The notes under the pieces were generated by a model. That model had not been told where the DNA came from. It saw only the letters and a list, made by a program, of their open reading frames with translations, and ran no database searches. A stretch of DNA of 64,000 nucleotides, taken from contig NW_022098043.1 in assembly GCF_002288925.2 (NCBI RefSeq), positions 10,675,489 through 10,739,488 on the forward strand. The letters are read 5' to 3'. Source of the DNA: Delphinapterus leucas. Its lineage: Eukaryota; Chordata; Mammalia; Artiodactyla; Monodontidae. The position numbers and the translations under genes are program-made. Shown in pieces: positions 36,165-48,186 of this stretch; position 1 is the first letter of the stretch, and every line of letters begins with the position of its first letter.

Positions 36165-36625
36165 TAGTAGGTTGAATAATAGCCCCCAAAAGATATCAAG
36201 GCCCCAATCCCTGGAACCTGTGTTATCTCATATAGAAAGAGTCCTGGCAGTTGTGACTAAGAGTTTTTGAGCTAAGATTATCCTGGATTATCTGGGTGGG
36301 CCGTAAATGCCATCACAAGTGTCTTTATAAGAGAAGCAGAGGGAGTGACATACACAGAAGGAGAAGGCAACGACCACACAGGCAGAGATTGGAGCGATGC
36401 AGCCACCAGCCGAGGCATGCCGACAGCCACCAGAAGCTGGAAGAGGCAAAGGGTGGATTCTCCCCTAGGGCTCTGGAAGGGACCCGGCCTTGCGGACATC
36501 TTGATTTCAGCCCATTGAAACTGGTTCTGGACTTCTGGCCTCTAGAACTGTGAGAGGATAAATTTCTGTTGTTTTAAGCCACCAAGTTTGTGGTAATTTG
36601 TTAGAGCAGCTGCAGAAAACTAACG
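36165..36625 (+). mobile_element. MLT1-type (ERVL-MaLR) solo LTR
   Basis: It has gtaggttgaataatagcccc near the start, tgtctttataagagaagcag in the middle, and ends with aactgtgagaggataaattt and ttaagccaccaagtttgtgg. This is LTR only; I see no retroviral gene. The exact subfamily is not decided. Confidence 0.75.
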
Positions 36626-38205
36626 TGATTGCAGGAGAAGGGAGGGGAGATTGGTGTTAGGGAGGGAGGGAGGCAGCAGGAAAGTTCTTGCTCCTGGGCG
36701 CCACCACAAGATGCTCTACAGGGCTGGCAGGACTTAAACTGGTGCTTTCTCTCACTCGGGCTCCCCTGGCTCCTCTACTGATGCCCCACATCCCCCATGA
36801 GCGGTTGGAGGAGGCTCACTTGCACTTAGCTGATGCAAGGGCCGCTTTAGCCGTCAGCTCATCTCTCCAGCCTTTTGCAGCTCCAGGAATCTGGCAAGGG
36901 CTTCAGCTTTTGTCTACTGAGCTCATTCACTGCTCCAGGCTGCCCTATTGGTCAGGTTTGGGGACAACCTCACACCAGCTTCCCCTTGTGCACGACCCCC
37001 TTCTGTCCACAAGAAACACTTGTGCACCTTCTGCCTCAGCAAATTCCAAGCGGGGTGGGGGTGGGGGGAGCTGACTCTCTTCAGAGAAAGAAGCACGTGG
37101 TGACCGGGTTTATGGATCCCTTTCTCCTTAGTCTGTGTGAGGGCAGACACTCCGGATGACCATCTTTTTCCACCATCATGTTCTCCACGACCCACCTGAA
37201 AACAGCATCTCTGGGTGTTTTCTGAGCATCTCAGGCTCTATGGAGCCAAAATCTGGCCTCAGTCATCAAGACCTCAAGTCACCAAGTTTTATTTTCTTCA
37301 GGGGACTCTTAAGTCCTAATGTCAGGGCCATAAAAGAAAACATATGAAAAGGACACAGGGGGGACTAACAACCTCACTCCACGAAACCCATGGCTCCTAT
37401 CCTGCGCCACGTCCAGCTAGACAGAGTGTGGCACAGCAGAAAACAAGAGGGACAAGACTCTGCTTTAGAGGGCTTTCTAGCTGGTGGAACGGAAATGACA
37501 AATGGGAGAGACAATGAGAATTTGCTGATGTCTGAAACGTTTGCGTGTTTGAAACGACAGTCAGTTCTCATGTCCCCCTTGGGTTCTTGCATTCCATGTC
37601 TGTTGCCTTTTTTCCAAAGGACAATGTGACCAGAAATCAGGCTGCACCTTTGCCCTTGAACCTGATAAATATCGCTCTGTGGTATCCGGAGAAGCCTGAG
37701 GCTGACACGACTTCATCTCTGCTGCTCTTTCCTGCCGAGTGTCCCTGTGATCCAGTCAGCTTTTTATAACTTTAGTTTTTAATCATGAAATACAGAGAAG
37801 TGCAGTTAACATACACACACATTAAAGCAAATAATCAAATGAGCATCTGTACACCTCAGGCAGTTCACCTGGCTGGCTGTTTGGAAACTGACTTCAGTGC
37901 AGCTCTGGGGATGGGCTGCACCCCTGGGGGGGCTCAGCCTTCCCCCTCCCCCCTGAGTCTCCCTCAGAGGCTCCTTGGGAAGATTAGAATCAACTAGGCT
38001 CAGATCATAGAAAATTTTATAGACCCAATGTATGCCCGGGAAAGAAAGACATACGCAGGAATGTTGGCCTTCAATGTATCCCGGTCGAACCTTCAAGTTT
38101 GTAATATTCAATTCGACCATGACAGTGAGTGAATGAATAAATGAATGAATGCCAGGAGCATTAGCTTGACCTCACATACAAAGTGACTGTAAAACGTCAT
38201 TGCAG

Positions 38206-38412
38206 GGGCTTCCCTGGTGGCGCAGTGGTTGAGAGTCCGCCTGCCGATTCAGGGGACACGGGTTCGTGCCCCGGTCCGGGAGGATCCCACATGCCGCGGA
38301 GCGGCTGGGCCCGTGAGCCATGGCCGCTGAGCCTGCGCGTCCGGAGCCTGTGCTCCGCAACGGGAGAGGCCACAGCAGTGAGAGGCCCGCGTACCGCAAA
38401 AAGAAAAAAAAA
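38206..38412 (+). mobile_element. Long CHR SINE with 10-base target site duplication
   Basis: A complete young copy flanked by gtcattgcag at 38196-38205 and 38413-38422. It lies about 235 bases past the PADI4 stop codon, so it may sit in or just beyond the former 3' UTR. Confidence 0.93.
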
Positions 38413-38646
38413 GTCATTGCAGCTTCTCACAGCAGAAGTGAGTTTTCAATGCCACGACCATGTTGGGGTCTTCGGTGAGGATTTCAGGGGCTGGGGCACA
38501 GGGGAAGGAATCAAGCCACTGCCCAGAGGGTGATCCTCCACCCCTCCCCGGGAGCCAAAATGTCCCCAAGAGCTCCTGCTGTGCCTCACTGCAGGGGACC
38601 AGAGCCTCTGGCCAGGAGCTTCCGGGGGCGGGGGGCGGGGATGGGC

Positions 38647-38880
38647 TCAGGGCACCACGCACCACCACTTGAAGGAGAAGGGCTGCCGGCGCACGTTGGC
38701 GCCGCAGTGCACGTCCCCCTGCTGAACGTGGTAGGTGTAGAAGTCATCGATGAAGGTGCAGTGGAGGCCCAGCGGCTCCAGCAGGGACCGCACCTTCTCC
38801 TCCAGGCAACAGCGGCCGTTGATGATGGGCCCGAAGGGCTTGGGGATGCCCAGGTGCTTCCCCAGCACCAGCATGTTCAC
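38647..38880 (-). pseudogene. PADI4: PADI4 terminal exon with Cys645
   Basis: The acceptor is ctttgcag. It encodes [50 protein letters not shown] (the catalytic Cys) and ends [10 protein letters not shown] then TGA at 38649-38647. The ending differs from the usual WWNMVP. Open, 234 bases. Confidence 0.92.
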
Positions 38881-39374
38881 CTGCAAAGAAGCGGGAGCCC
38901 AGGTCAGGGGCGGCAGCATGCAGCCTGCGGCAACATCTGAGTGCCCCCTTCCTCTTCTGACCTTTGGAAATAACAGCCCCACTTCACAGATGAGCAAACT
39001 GAGGCCCAGGCCGGTAACGTGAGCTACTTAAGGCCACCCAGCGAGTCTAGGACTTATACTCAAATCTGTCGGACTCCGGGGTCCACATTCTTAACACTGC
39101 TCTCTCCTTCCCCACTGCCACCCTCTGGCAAACTCGATTACTCAAGGCCCAGCTCAAGTACCACCGCCTCCGTGAAGCTGCCGGTGAGTTAGTCATCTTC
39201 CTCTGTTTCCATAGCTCCCAGCACAGTGCCTGGCACAGAGCAGGCACTTAATAAATATCCGTTGATATGATCTGGTGATAAGTGACTACGTATTTGGGGC
39301 ACTTTCCATATGTTATACCTTATGGAAGTGACTATGTTTCCTCCGTTATATTGGGAGGTGGCCTGGTGAGGTGA

Positions 39375-39545
39375 AAGGATGAGGATGTGGGCTCCAGGCC
39401 AACATGGATTTGAATCCCAGCACTACTATTATATAGCTATGTGGCCTTAGGCAAGTCACTTCGCCTCTCTGAGCCCCATCAGCAAAAAGAACCCAAACAC
39501 ATTTCCATTGCTGTGACAATTGGATAAGAACCTGTATGCAGAGTC
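39375..39545 (+). mobile_element. MIR SINE
   Basis: Core pattern: gatttgaatcccagcactac, atgtggccttaggcaagtca, cttcgcctctctgagcccc. Confidence 0.78.
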
Positions 39546-40753
39546 TGTGCCAGCTCGTAGTAAGCATGGAGTCAGTCTCCAGGGCTTACGAGTCACTGAA
39601 GGGGCACCTCACCGCTCAGATGCAGCCCATGCCAAGTGCCTGGCACTCCTCATTTCTCCGCCTGTTCCACGCCCAGGCCCACGCCCCCACCGCCCATCAC
39701 GGGGCTCCTGGGAGAGTCATGGCTCAGGCTCCAGCTCCCCCTGGAGCCTCGCACAGTGGAGGTACGAAGTTGGCCCTCAGCATAGCTGATTACTTCATCT
39801 GAGATGCCTCATCCCCCATCTGTCAGCATCAGCTTCCTTGCCTGTCTGGGCTAAACTGGAGAAAAAATGAAATGCTTGGGGCCAATTTTATTCCAGGGGT
39901 TAAGAGGAGGGTGCCCCCTCCTGTCTCATTTTAGCCAAGGAACCTTTATTCTGAACAAAATCTTCTGCAGCACTTCAGTGCATGAAACAGAAAAAATCTA
40001 AACCACTGCATTTGAGGTCCTACCTTGGAACCCCAGGGCCCTGGAGAACCCAGCTTGAAAAGCACTGTGCCAGGGACTACAGGCTCTTCCCTGAACTGTG
40101 ATCCACAGCTGCAGCGGGAGACGGGGCTGAAGGACCCCAGTAGAATTGGGTGAGGTTTCTGCCTGGCCTTTGGGTATTCTTGGAAGAGACACAGCAAGAG
40201 GGCAGAGGGACGGGAAATATATACCAGGTGACTTCAAGATGGTGCTGGGGTCAGTTAAAAGTTCTCGACAAAAGTGGATCTCCCTCAAGTTCACCCTTCA
40301 GACAGGTGAATCCCACTTAGCCCAGGCAGTGCCAGCCTAACCTCCTCAGAGAGGCCTTCCTGGACCAGTCTGAAAAGGTGCCCCACCTTTATTCCCTTCA
40401 TGGTACTTAATTCGACCTGAGAGCATCTTGCTTGTTGCTTGTCTCCGCCCCCCAGAACCTGCCCCATTCCTACCTCACCCGCCACCGAAAGTCCACAGGG
40501 GGCAGTTCAGCCAGACCCCAGGCTCTGAATCCCAGCTCTGAATCCCACCTCTTGCCAGGGACCTGGTCTCCCTGGGCATCATCTGTAAAGTGGGGGCGAT
40601 GATAGTCCTTGACCCCCAGGTGGTTGCCTAAAGCCTCTGTAAGGCGGATAGGGCCGTGCAAACCCCAACGGGTGAGGAGACAACCAAGCCTCCTGGACCC
40701 AGTGCCCAGCTGGCCTCTCTGACTTAAGGCTACTCAGAAGGTCACTTCCTCAC

Positions 40754-40878
40754 CATGTTTGGGAAAAAGGCTTCCACCTTGAGGGTCCCTTTGAAGCCTT
40801 TCTGGAGCTTGAAGAGCTGGGGGATGTCCACGATGTCCCCTTCCGTCACGCCCAGCTCCTGTTCCAGTCGATGCATTT
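40754..40878 (-). pseudogene. PADI4: PADI4 exon 15 with 16-base deletion
   Basis: The acceptor is gcccccccag and the donor gtgagg. It opens KCIDWNR, but where PADs read RELLKRELG only two bases separate the Asn codon from the gag of ELG. The incoming frame reaches TGA at 40848-40846; the family sequence continues in another frame as ELGVTEGDIVDIPQLFKLQK to EAFFPNM. The length, 125 bases, is 16 less than the 141 expected. A cryptic AG at 40860-40859 could restore the frame if used. Confidence 0.87.
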
Positions 40879-41423
40879 CTGGGGGGGCGGGAGGAGGGGA
40901 CGGCGGTGGGCGGGGCGGGGCTAGCACGGGGCGGGGCGCGGGCTGCCGTGGGGGAGGGGCAGGTGGGGCCGAGGCCCGGCCAGGGGAAGGACCACGGACA
41001 GGGTCAGGAAGGCGGTGATGGGCACCTCCTTTTCCTCCCTCCTTCCCTCCCTCTGCTCAGTCCCTCTGCCTCTCTTTTCTGCTTCTGTGTCCCTGCCTTT
41101 CCGGTCACTCCAACGCTTGGCCTCTCTCCTGCCTCTGTCCCTCTGTTTCTGAGAGTTTCCCCCATCTTTCTCCAGCTCCAGCTTTGCCAATTCTCTCTCT
41201 TCCGTGCATCACCTTGTGTGTGTTCCTGTAGTGGTGACCGAGGTCTCCTCTCTCTCTTTCTCTCTCTCACACACACATTGACCCAAATCCCAGGGCTGTT
41301 CATCACGGAGCCCGTGGAAGGCTCTGCCTTGGGCCTCTAACCACAGGGAAGGGGGCTGGAGGTGGGGGTGGGAGTGTCGGGTCTGCCCAGGATATGGCAT
41401 CTCCTGGGCAGCCAGGCTAGTAC

Positions 41424-41494
41424 CTCCACATATGAATTATGTTCTCTCAGTTTCTCGTTTGACAGAATGTCCTTTATTTTCTGCTGGGTTTTGT
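41424..41494 (-). pseudogene. PADI4: PADI4 exon 14
   Basis: The acceptor is catgacag and the donor gtacta. It encodes KTQQKIKDILSNEKLREHNS then YVE. Open and 71 bases. Confidence 0.9.
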
Positions 41495-41889
41495 CTGTCA
41501 TGGAGAAAAAGAAAAGAAAAAAAGCAGATGAATTCAGAGGTCCATTTTGCTCTTCCCAGCAGGTCCAGTTGGGGCTCAGTTTTCCCATCTATAAAATGGG
41601 GGCAGCAATGATTCCTAAAATATAGGTTTATTATGAGCATCTGGGAGGCAGATGACTTTAATAAAATAATCTATCAGGGTAAGTTCTCATTAAGAGTTTT
41701 ACCTTTGCTCCCTTAAATTCTCTTATCTCCAAAGGGATCCCGTTTCTGGAGGGGCAAACAGAGGTCTGACCATTGCCTGATGCTACAGGACATATACAGA
41801 TATTAGGTGAAAACTCTCAGCCATGGTGACTTCAACCTCTGACTGTGACCAGTGTCTGTGGATTTCACTGAAAAAAAATTTCATTCTGT

Positions 41890-42230
41890 GCTCCACCCAG
41901 ACTGAACTTTTTTCAGGTCCTCAAACACATCTTGCGTTCTCCTGCCTCTGTGCCTTTGCTGTTCCTTCTGTCTGGAATATCTCTCTTCCTTCCATCCCAC
42001 TGCCCCATTTGCCTGGCCAACTCCTGCTCATCTCTCACGCTCATGCTTGATCTTCGCCTCCTCCAGGAAGCCTTCCTTGAGCTCCTCTCAGACACCCCTC
42101 AATGCCCCTGTGTTTAGTTGTTTCCTTGACTCACTTTGCCCTGGACTCTGGATCCTGAGGGCAGGGAGCTATTCTGCCCTGTTCATACAGCATCCCCAGT
42201 ACTTAGCACAAAGCCTGGTGCTCAGTGGCT
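41890..42230 (+). mobile_element. L2 3' end
   Basis: L2 tail phrases: tgtgcctttgctgttccttc, tgtctggaatatctctcttc, ctccaggaagccttccttga. Confidence 0.75.
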
Positions 42231-42330
42231 GCTCAGATGTCTGTTGCCTTAATGATTCTGTCTGGCAATAGGAGACCATGTGAAGGCAGAGGAAGTTTCC
42301 CAGGTAAAAGAACAGGCACAGCCATCTTAC

Positions 42331-42433
42331 TCTTGACCCCTTGGAACAGCAGAGCCTCCCCATGGCCTTCCTTCATTTGCTCCTGGAACAGTTTGTAGCA
42401 GGACCTGGGGCTGGCCAGGAGCAGCCAGAAGCC
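42331..42433 (-). pseudogene. PADI4: PADI4 exon 13
   Basis: The acceptor is gcctccag and the donor gtaaga. It encodes [20 protein letters not shown] then [14 protein letters not shown] plus one base. Open. Confidence 0.9.
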
Positions 42434-42684
42434 CTGGAGGCAGAAACCCTGGGGTCAGAGGTCAGCTTTGCCCCTGGGTCTCCTAAGGAGGAAGGCTCTG
42501 CTGAGGGTACGGGGAGTGTGGGTTTGGACCTGGGCAGGCCGCCTTTTACATGCCCCCTCCTGGGGGTGAGGGAAAAACAGAGTCAGGAAGGTAAGGTCAG
42601 TCACCCCCAGGCAGAGGCAGAGCTGTGTTTGGAAACCCAAGAAGAAGGCATGTGGCTTCCTCCAGGGAGCCCCCCGGATTGCAC

Positions 42685-42826
42685 CTTCTTGTGCACTGGA
42701 ACGAAGCTCAGGAACTCATCCACGTGGCCCACAGACAGCCAGTCAGAGTAGAGTTTCACAGGGGCCTGCACCTGCTGGGCACTGAGGAAATCCTGCAGGT
42801 CCTGGTGCGTGTCCTGGCTTTCCTTG
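42685..42826 (-). pseudogene. PADI4: PADI4 exon 12 with His471 and Asp473
   Basis: The acceptor is gttggcag and the donor gtgcaa. It encodes [20 protein letters not shown] then [15 protein letters not shown]. It opens one base into a codon, needing the ag that exon 11 would supply. Both active-site residues are intact, unlike PADI6. Confidence 0.9.
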
Positions 42827-43047
42827 CTGCCAACGCCGGGTTAAAGGAGTGTTATGGGGAGATGGGGGTGGGGGAGCCAACAAAGGTGGGGATTAACAAG
42901 GAAGTCTCTTCCGGACTGGGACTTGGCGAAGGGGTCAAGGTTCTCCTTCAGGGAAGGGATTCAGGACCCTGGGATACCTTTTTTTTTTTTTATTACATCT
43001 CCATCTTCATGAGAAGACCGGGCAGGTGACACACCTCTCATTCCCGT

Positions 43048-43497
43048 ATTAGTTTCCAGCTGCTGCTGTAACCCAATTCGTGGCTTCAAACAACACACAT
43101 TTATCTCTTACGGTTCTGAGGTCAGAAGTCTGAAATCAGTTTCACTGGGCTAAAATCAAGGGGCGGCATGTTGGTTCCTTTTGGAGGCTCTGGCAGAGAA
43201 TCCATTTTCTTTCCTTTTTCAGCTTCTAGTGGCCACGTTGGCTGGTCGCCTCTTCTTGCATCTCTTCAATGCCCATCACTCCAGCCTCTGTTGCTGTCAT
43301 CACATGCATTTTCCCAGCGCAACCCACCTTCCTCCCTCTCACAAGGAGCGCTGTGATTACATAGAGGCCACCCAGATCCTGAGAATCCCCATCTCAAAAT
43401 CCCTAACTTAATCACATCTGCAAAGCCCCTGTTGCCATGTAAGACAGCGTCTGCTTCTGGGGATTAGGCCACATTTGAGGAGCCATCATGCGGTCTA
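43048..43497 (-). mobile_element. MLT1-type LTR, reverse
   Basis: It starts gtattagtttccagctgctg, then aacaacacacatttatctct, cggttctgaggtcagaagtc and tggttccttttggaggctct. This is the reverse complement of a MaLR-like LTR. No retroviral gene is seen. Confidence 0.6.
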
Positions 43498-43899
43498 CTT
43501 ACTGCACCTATAACTCGGCTTCCTACAAGTCGATGGTCTGTACCCTGGGGCTTCATGGGGGCCACAGACTCCCTGAAAACAGAATCCAAATAGTGAGCTT
43601 GGCTGCATTTTTCTGGGAAGATGACTAGTCTCAAGGAGGTCTGTGATAGCATAAGTCTAAAAACCATCATTTCCAAATCGTCCCTTTCTCTCTAAAACCC
43701 ATGCCAACCTGACTTCCTCCCCAGCTGGGCCGTCAACACTGCTCCCTCGAGGTCTTCGTGGTCACACAGCTAAACCCAAGGGCAGTGCCCAGACTTCCTT
43801 GTCCATTAGCAGCATCTGAGTCAGCTGGTCACCCCCATGTCCCTCCCACACTTTCTGCACTTCGCTTCGGCCATTGCTCCCTCTCAGCCTCCTGTGCAC

Positions 43900-44900
43900 T
43901 GGGGTCCCCAGACCCGGTCCTTGATTCACTCCCTCCTTTGACGATCTCACCCAGTCTCATGAAATACCATCCACGTGCTGACCATGCCCACGTTTATATC
44001 TCGGTCTGTATTTCCCTCCCAAACACCGTACATGTGGTACAATGTCTGACTTGGATGTTGACTAAATATCTCACATTTGCCCCAAGCAGAACTGCTGATC
44101 CCTGCTTCCCAGCTCCTTGTTCCCTGTTCCTCCCTCAGTCCTCCCATCTCAAGGGATGACACCTGCCACTCACAAGGGTCAAAACCTGAAGTCATCTAGG
44201 CTTGTCTCTCCCTCACAGCATCAGGAAATCCCATTGGCTCTGTCCTCAAAACATGTCCCAAATCTGGCTGTTTCTCACCCCCTCCCCTGCTCCCCTGGTC
44301 TGCAACCCCATCATCTTTCCAGTTACAGCACCAGCCTCATCCCCACTCTCCCTGCTCCCACCCTTGCCCCACTGCCGTCCATTCTCAGTGGGCAGCCAGA
44401 GGTTCTCTTTAGTAACATCAATCAGATCATAATCACCCTCTGTTTAAGACTCTGCAATGATTCCCCAGTTTCTCAGATTCTAAACAAATGGCTTTACGAT
44501 GGCCAAGAAGCTCACAGGATCCGTCTCCCCACTACACCTCATCCCCGTCACCTCTCTGCCTCTCCTACCACTTTGCCTCTTGCTCACTCAGCTCCACCCC
44601 TTCAGGCCTCCTCGCTATTCTGTGAACATGCCAGGCATGCCCTGCCTCAGGGCCTTTGCACTGGCTGTTCCACCGCCCAGAACACTCTTCACCAAGATAT
44701 CTACAGAGTCAACTTCTTCACCTCTTTCCTGTTTTTGCTCCAGTGTCAGCTTCTCAGAGAGGCCTCCCCTGACCATTTTATTTAAAATTGCAATCCAGTC
44801 CCCCCACCACTCTGGCACCTGTGAGCCCCTTGATTCTGCTCTTTCTTTTTCTGTAGTACTTGATTTCACCTCCCAACATATAATGTAATGTATTTATTCA
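43900..44900 (+). mobile_element. L2 element, 3' half
   Basis: It contains cccagtctcatgaaatacca, aacatgccaggcatgccctg, cctcagggcctttgcactgg and cttctcagagaggcctcccc. The 222-codon open frame over it is repeat-derived. Confidence 0.82.
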
Positions 44901-45966
44901 CTAAACATATTGTTCCTTGTCAATCTCTCTGGGCTAGAATGTCAGCTCCATGAGGGCAGGGGCCTTGGCATTGCTCACCAATAGATTCCAAGTGCCTAGA
45001 ACAGGGCTGGGCACAGAGTATGTGCTCAAAGAACATTTGATGAATGAATAGCAAATTCATCCAAGTCACTGCCCTGGCTGTCGCCATGAGAAGAAAGCTA
45101 CCTAGGCTGCAGACTTGGATTTCTGCAGGCGAATGAAGGGGTATCCATGGTCTGGAAAAGGGCCCCCCAACCCAGAGCAAGATGTGCAGGAGATGCTCAC
45201 ATGTGCTACTCGCTACAGATTCCAGCACAGGCTTAGAATGTGTCCAAGTTCTCCTCCAGTCTTTCTGGTCCATCAAAGATGAAAGTCCCAGAGTGGGTGA
45301 TGCAAATCCATCCTTAACACCCACTAACCTCCCATCTTAACAAGCGGAGGGTGAAACCTGGTTCGGAGATTTTGCAGTCATTTGTGTGGAGCTGGATTTA
45401 ATAGCACTCTTTTGTTTTCATTCTGTTTAACTTCAAGGTTCAATGCTTCTACTTATGGCAAGTGCTACTGGTGTTCCACTGACCGGTTTAAAATGTACTG
45501 ATGTTGTCTTGTGGGAGAACACCCACCACGTGTAAGCTACATGCTAAGTGCCTGGTGTACAGTGATGGGCACTACGGCCCAGGCGTGCCCTTGTGGTGCT
45601 TCCAGTCTAGCAGGGAGACAGGATGGAAAGTAAACAGTCTGGTGATTTATAACAGAAGGAACCAGCAGTGCTACAGTGGAGAATGCCAGGGGCGTGGATG
45701 TGTCCTTCAGTACCAGGATGGCCTCACTAAGGAGGGCATTGAAGCTGAGACCTGAAGGTGGAGAAGCAGCCAGACATGTGAACCGGGAAGCTAACCGGGA
45801 AGCAGGAACAGCATATGAAAAGGCCCTGGGGCAAGCACAAGTTGGGTACATTTGAAGAACAGGAAGGAGGCCAGTGGGGCTGGAGCCGGGTGAGGGACAG
45901 GGAAAGTGGCCCATGACGGGGTTGGAGAAGCAGATGGGGCCGTTGCCTGGTGAGGAGTTTGACTTT

Positions 45967-46751
45967 TTTTTTTTAACATCTTTATTGGAGTGTAATTGCT
46001 TTACAATGGTGTGTTAGTTTCTGCTTTATAACAAAGTGAATCAGCTATACATATACATATATCCCCATATCTCCTCCCTCTTGCATCTCCCTCCCTCCCA
46101 CCCTCCCTATCCCACCCATCTAAGTGGTCACATAGCACCGAGCTGATCTCCCTGTGCTATGCGGGTGCTTCCCACTAGCTATCTATTTTACATTTGGTAG
46201 TGTATCTATGTCCATGCCTCTCTCTCACTTCGTCCCAGCTTACCCTTTTCCCTCCCCATATCCTCAAGTCCATTCTCTATGTGTGCATCTTTATTCCTGT
46301 CCTGCCCCTAGGTTCTTCAGAAACTTTTTTTTTTTTAGATTCCATATATATGTGTTAGCATACGGTATTTGTTTTTCTCTTTCTGACTTACTTCACTCTG
46401 TATGACAGACTCTAGGTCCATCCACCTCACTACAAATAACTCAATTTCGTTCCTTTTTATGGCTGAGTAATATTCCATTGTATATGTGTGCCACATCTTC
46501 TTCAGCCATTCATCTGTTGATGGACACTTAGGTTGCTTCCATGTCCTGGCTATTGTAAATAGAGCTGCAATGAACATTGTGGTACATGACTCTTTTTGAA
46601 TTATGGTTTTCTCAGGGTATATGCCCAGCAGTGGGATTGCTGGGTCGTATGGCAGATCTAGTTGTAGTTTTTTAAGGAACCTCCATACTGTTTTCCATAG
46701 TGGCTGCATCAATTTACATTCCCACCAACAGTGCAAGAGGGTTCCCTTTTC
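45967..46751 (-). mobile_element. Young 5'-truncated L1 with 15-base target site duplication
   Basis: T-run at 45967, L1 3' UTR, then ORF2 C-terminal code on the - strand ([20 protein letters not shown]). It is flanked by gaggagtttgacttt at 45952-45966 and 46752-46766, a perfect direct repeat. It inserted into the PADI4 interval that lacks exon 11. Confidence 0.93.
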
Positions 46752-47446
46752 GAGGAGTTTGACTTTGATCCCAATTCTTTTCCTGAGTGATTTGAATACC
46801 CCAGACGAGAGTGGCTAAGAGACCGTCGCAGCCCCCCTCTTCCGAGGCTGTCTGTGGGTTGGGTGAGGACACCTGTGCTGCGGTGTCTGTCTGTCTGCCT
46901 GGCAGCTGGCTTGTGACGTCAGAGAGCCTAGCCTTCATCACTCTTGGAGACATGGCCACGGAACACAATAGGACTGAAATCAGCGAGAAGGGCCAAAGTC
47001 TCAGCACAGCAGGCAAATTCATCCTGTTGCTCCTGAAACAGGATTAACCTGATTCTGTGGCAGAGAGACACCAGTGACCCCAACTAAATCCCCTCATTGT
47101 CACCACTCAGCACAGGAGAACAAGCGAGTTAAACTCAAGTTTCTTTTCAAAGCCTCCTGCGTGGGCAGGGCTGCTTCCTTTCCCCTTGGGGCACAGGGTG
47201 CTCCTTGGAAAGCCATTCACCACAGCAAACCTTGCACCCCGCACTCTTTCCTTTGTTTTCCCTGGTGCCTGAGGTTAGGGGGCTGTCCAGGCTCAGATCG
47301 CAGGCCTGGGGTCTTACTGGGAAAGCAGGGAGCAGGGTGCTCATGGCCCAGTTTGAATTCTAGCTTCACTCTCTTTTTGTGTGACTTCAGGAAAGCTGCT
47401 TCACTTCTCTGAGCCTCAGTTTCTTCATCTATAAAAATGGGTCTAG

Positions 47447-47634
47447 GGCTTCCCTGGTGGCACAGTGGTTGAGAGTCCGCCTGCCGATGCAGGGGACACA
47501 GGTTCATGCCCCGGTCCAGGAAGATACCACATGCCGCGGAGCGGCTGGGCCCGTGAGCCATGGCCACTGAGCCTGCGCGTCCAGAGCCTGTGCTCCGCAA
47601 CGGGAGAGGCAACAAAAGTGAGAGGCCCCCAAAC

Positions 47635-47660
<26 letters not shown>
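47447..47660 (+). mobile_element. Long CHR SINE with target site duplication
   Basis: ggcttccctggtggcacagt head, long A tail of about 30 bases, and repeat aatgggtctag on both sides (47436-47446 and 47661-47671). Confidence 0.93.
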
Positions 47661-47665
<5 letters not shown>

Positions 47666-48062
47666 GTCTAGTGATAGCATCTACCTTAGAGGTTGTTAGA
47701 TTAAATGAGTCAGCTCATGTAAGAATTTAGCCCTGTGACTGCCACGGAACGCGTGCTCAATAAATGTAACCATTATTATTACTATTACTATTATTTTTCT
47801 TTGCTGAGTTTGCCCGAAACTGCCAGGTTAGTCAAGCATGACTCACTAATATGTCACCCTCGCCCCACCCCCCAAACACACGTAGGGACCTTGGCTGATA
47901 AAGTCACACCGAGGAAGTGACCACTCTGATCCTGAACACCCCCATGTCCCAGAGGGGGCCCCCCAAAGACCAGCCTCCCACCCAAAAGACAGAGCCTCCA
48001 GCTGGACATTGGGGAAGGCTCTGGTCCTGGCCCTACCCTCACCTTCCAGCAAGAGCATCTAT

Positions 48063-48186
48063 TTTTTTTTTTTTTTTGGCTGCATTGCACAGTATGTGGG
48101 ATCTTAGCTCTCCGACCAGGGATCGAATCCGTGCCCCCTGCAGTGGAAGCGTGAAGTCTAATCCACTGGACCGCCAGGGAAGTCCC
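48063..48186 (-). mobile_element. Short tRNA-derived SINE with target site duplication
   Basis: T-run, ttggctgcattgcacagtat, cgaccagggatcgaatccgt, head cgccagggaagtccc. The direct repeat aagagcatctat flanks it. Confidence 0.88.

Larger units (their letters stand above)
33107..38646. other. PADI6-PADI4 intergenic region
   Basis: 5.5 kb between the PADI6 start and the PADI4 stop. It holds the PADI6 upstream region (a weak cataaga TATA-like motif near 33200 on the - strand, unproven), SINEs at 33672 and 38206, an L1 tail at 35880 and an MLT1-type LTR at 36165. 34100-35880 and 36630-38190 show no gene I can support. Confidence 0.6.
38881..42684. other. PADI4: PADI4 introns 15, 14, 13 and 12
   Basis: 38881-40753 holds a MIR (39375-39545) and L2/MIR scraps (about 39180-39260 and 40290-40440). 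40879-41423 is pyrimidine-rich. 41495-42330 holds an L2 3' end (about 41890-42230). 42434-42684 is short and unique. Confidence 0.55.

Noticed and set aside
37770..37785. ATTAAA on the - strand as PADI4 poly(A) signal
   Set aside because: It lies almost 900 bases past the stop and beyond a SINE; no support for linkage to PADI4.
43048..43497. Possible endogenous retrovirus
   Set aside because: Only LTR-like MaLR sequence is seen here and at 36165 and 60056; no gag, pol or env frame nearby.
44117..44785. 222-codon open frame on the + strand
   Set aside because: It lies wholly inside an L2 remnant; low-complexity Pro/Ser/Leu composition, no domain.
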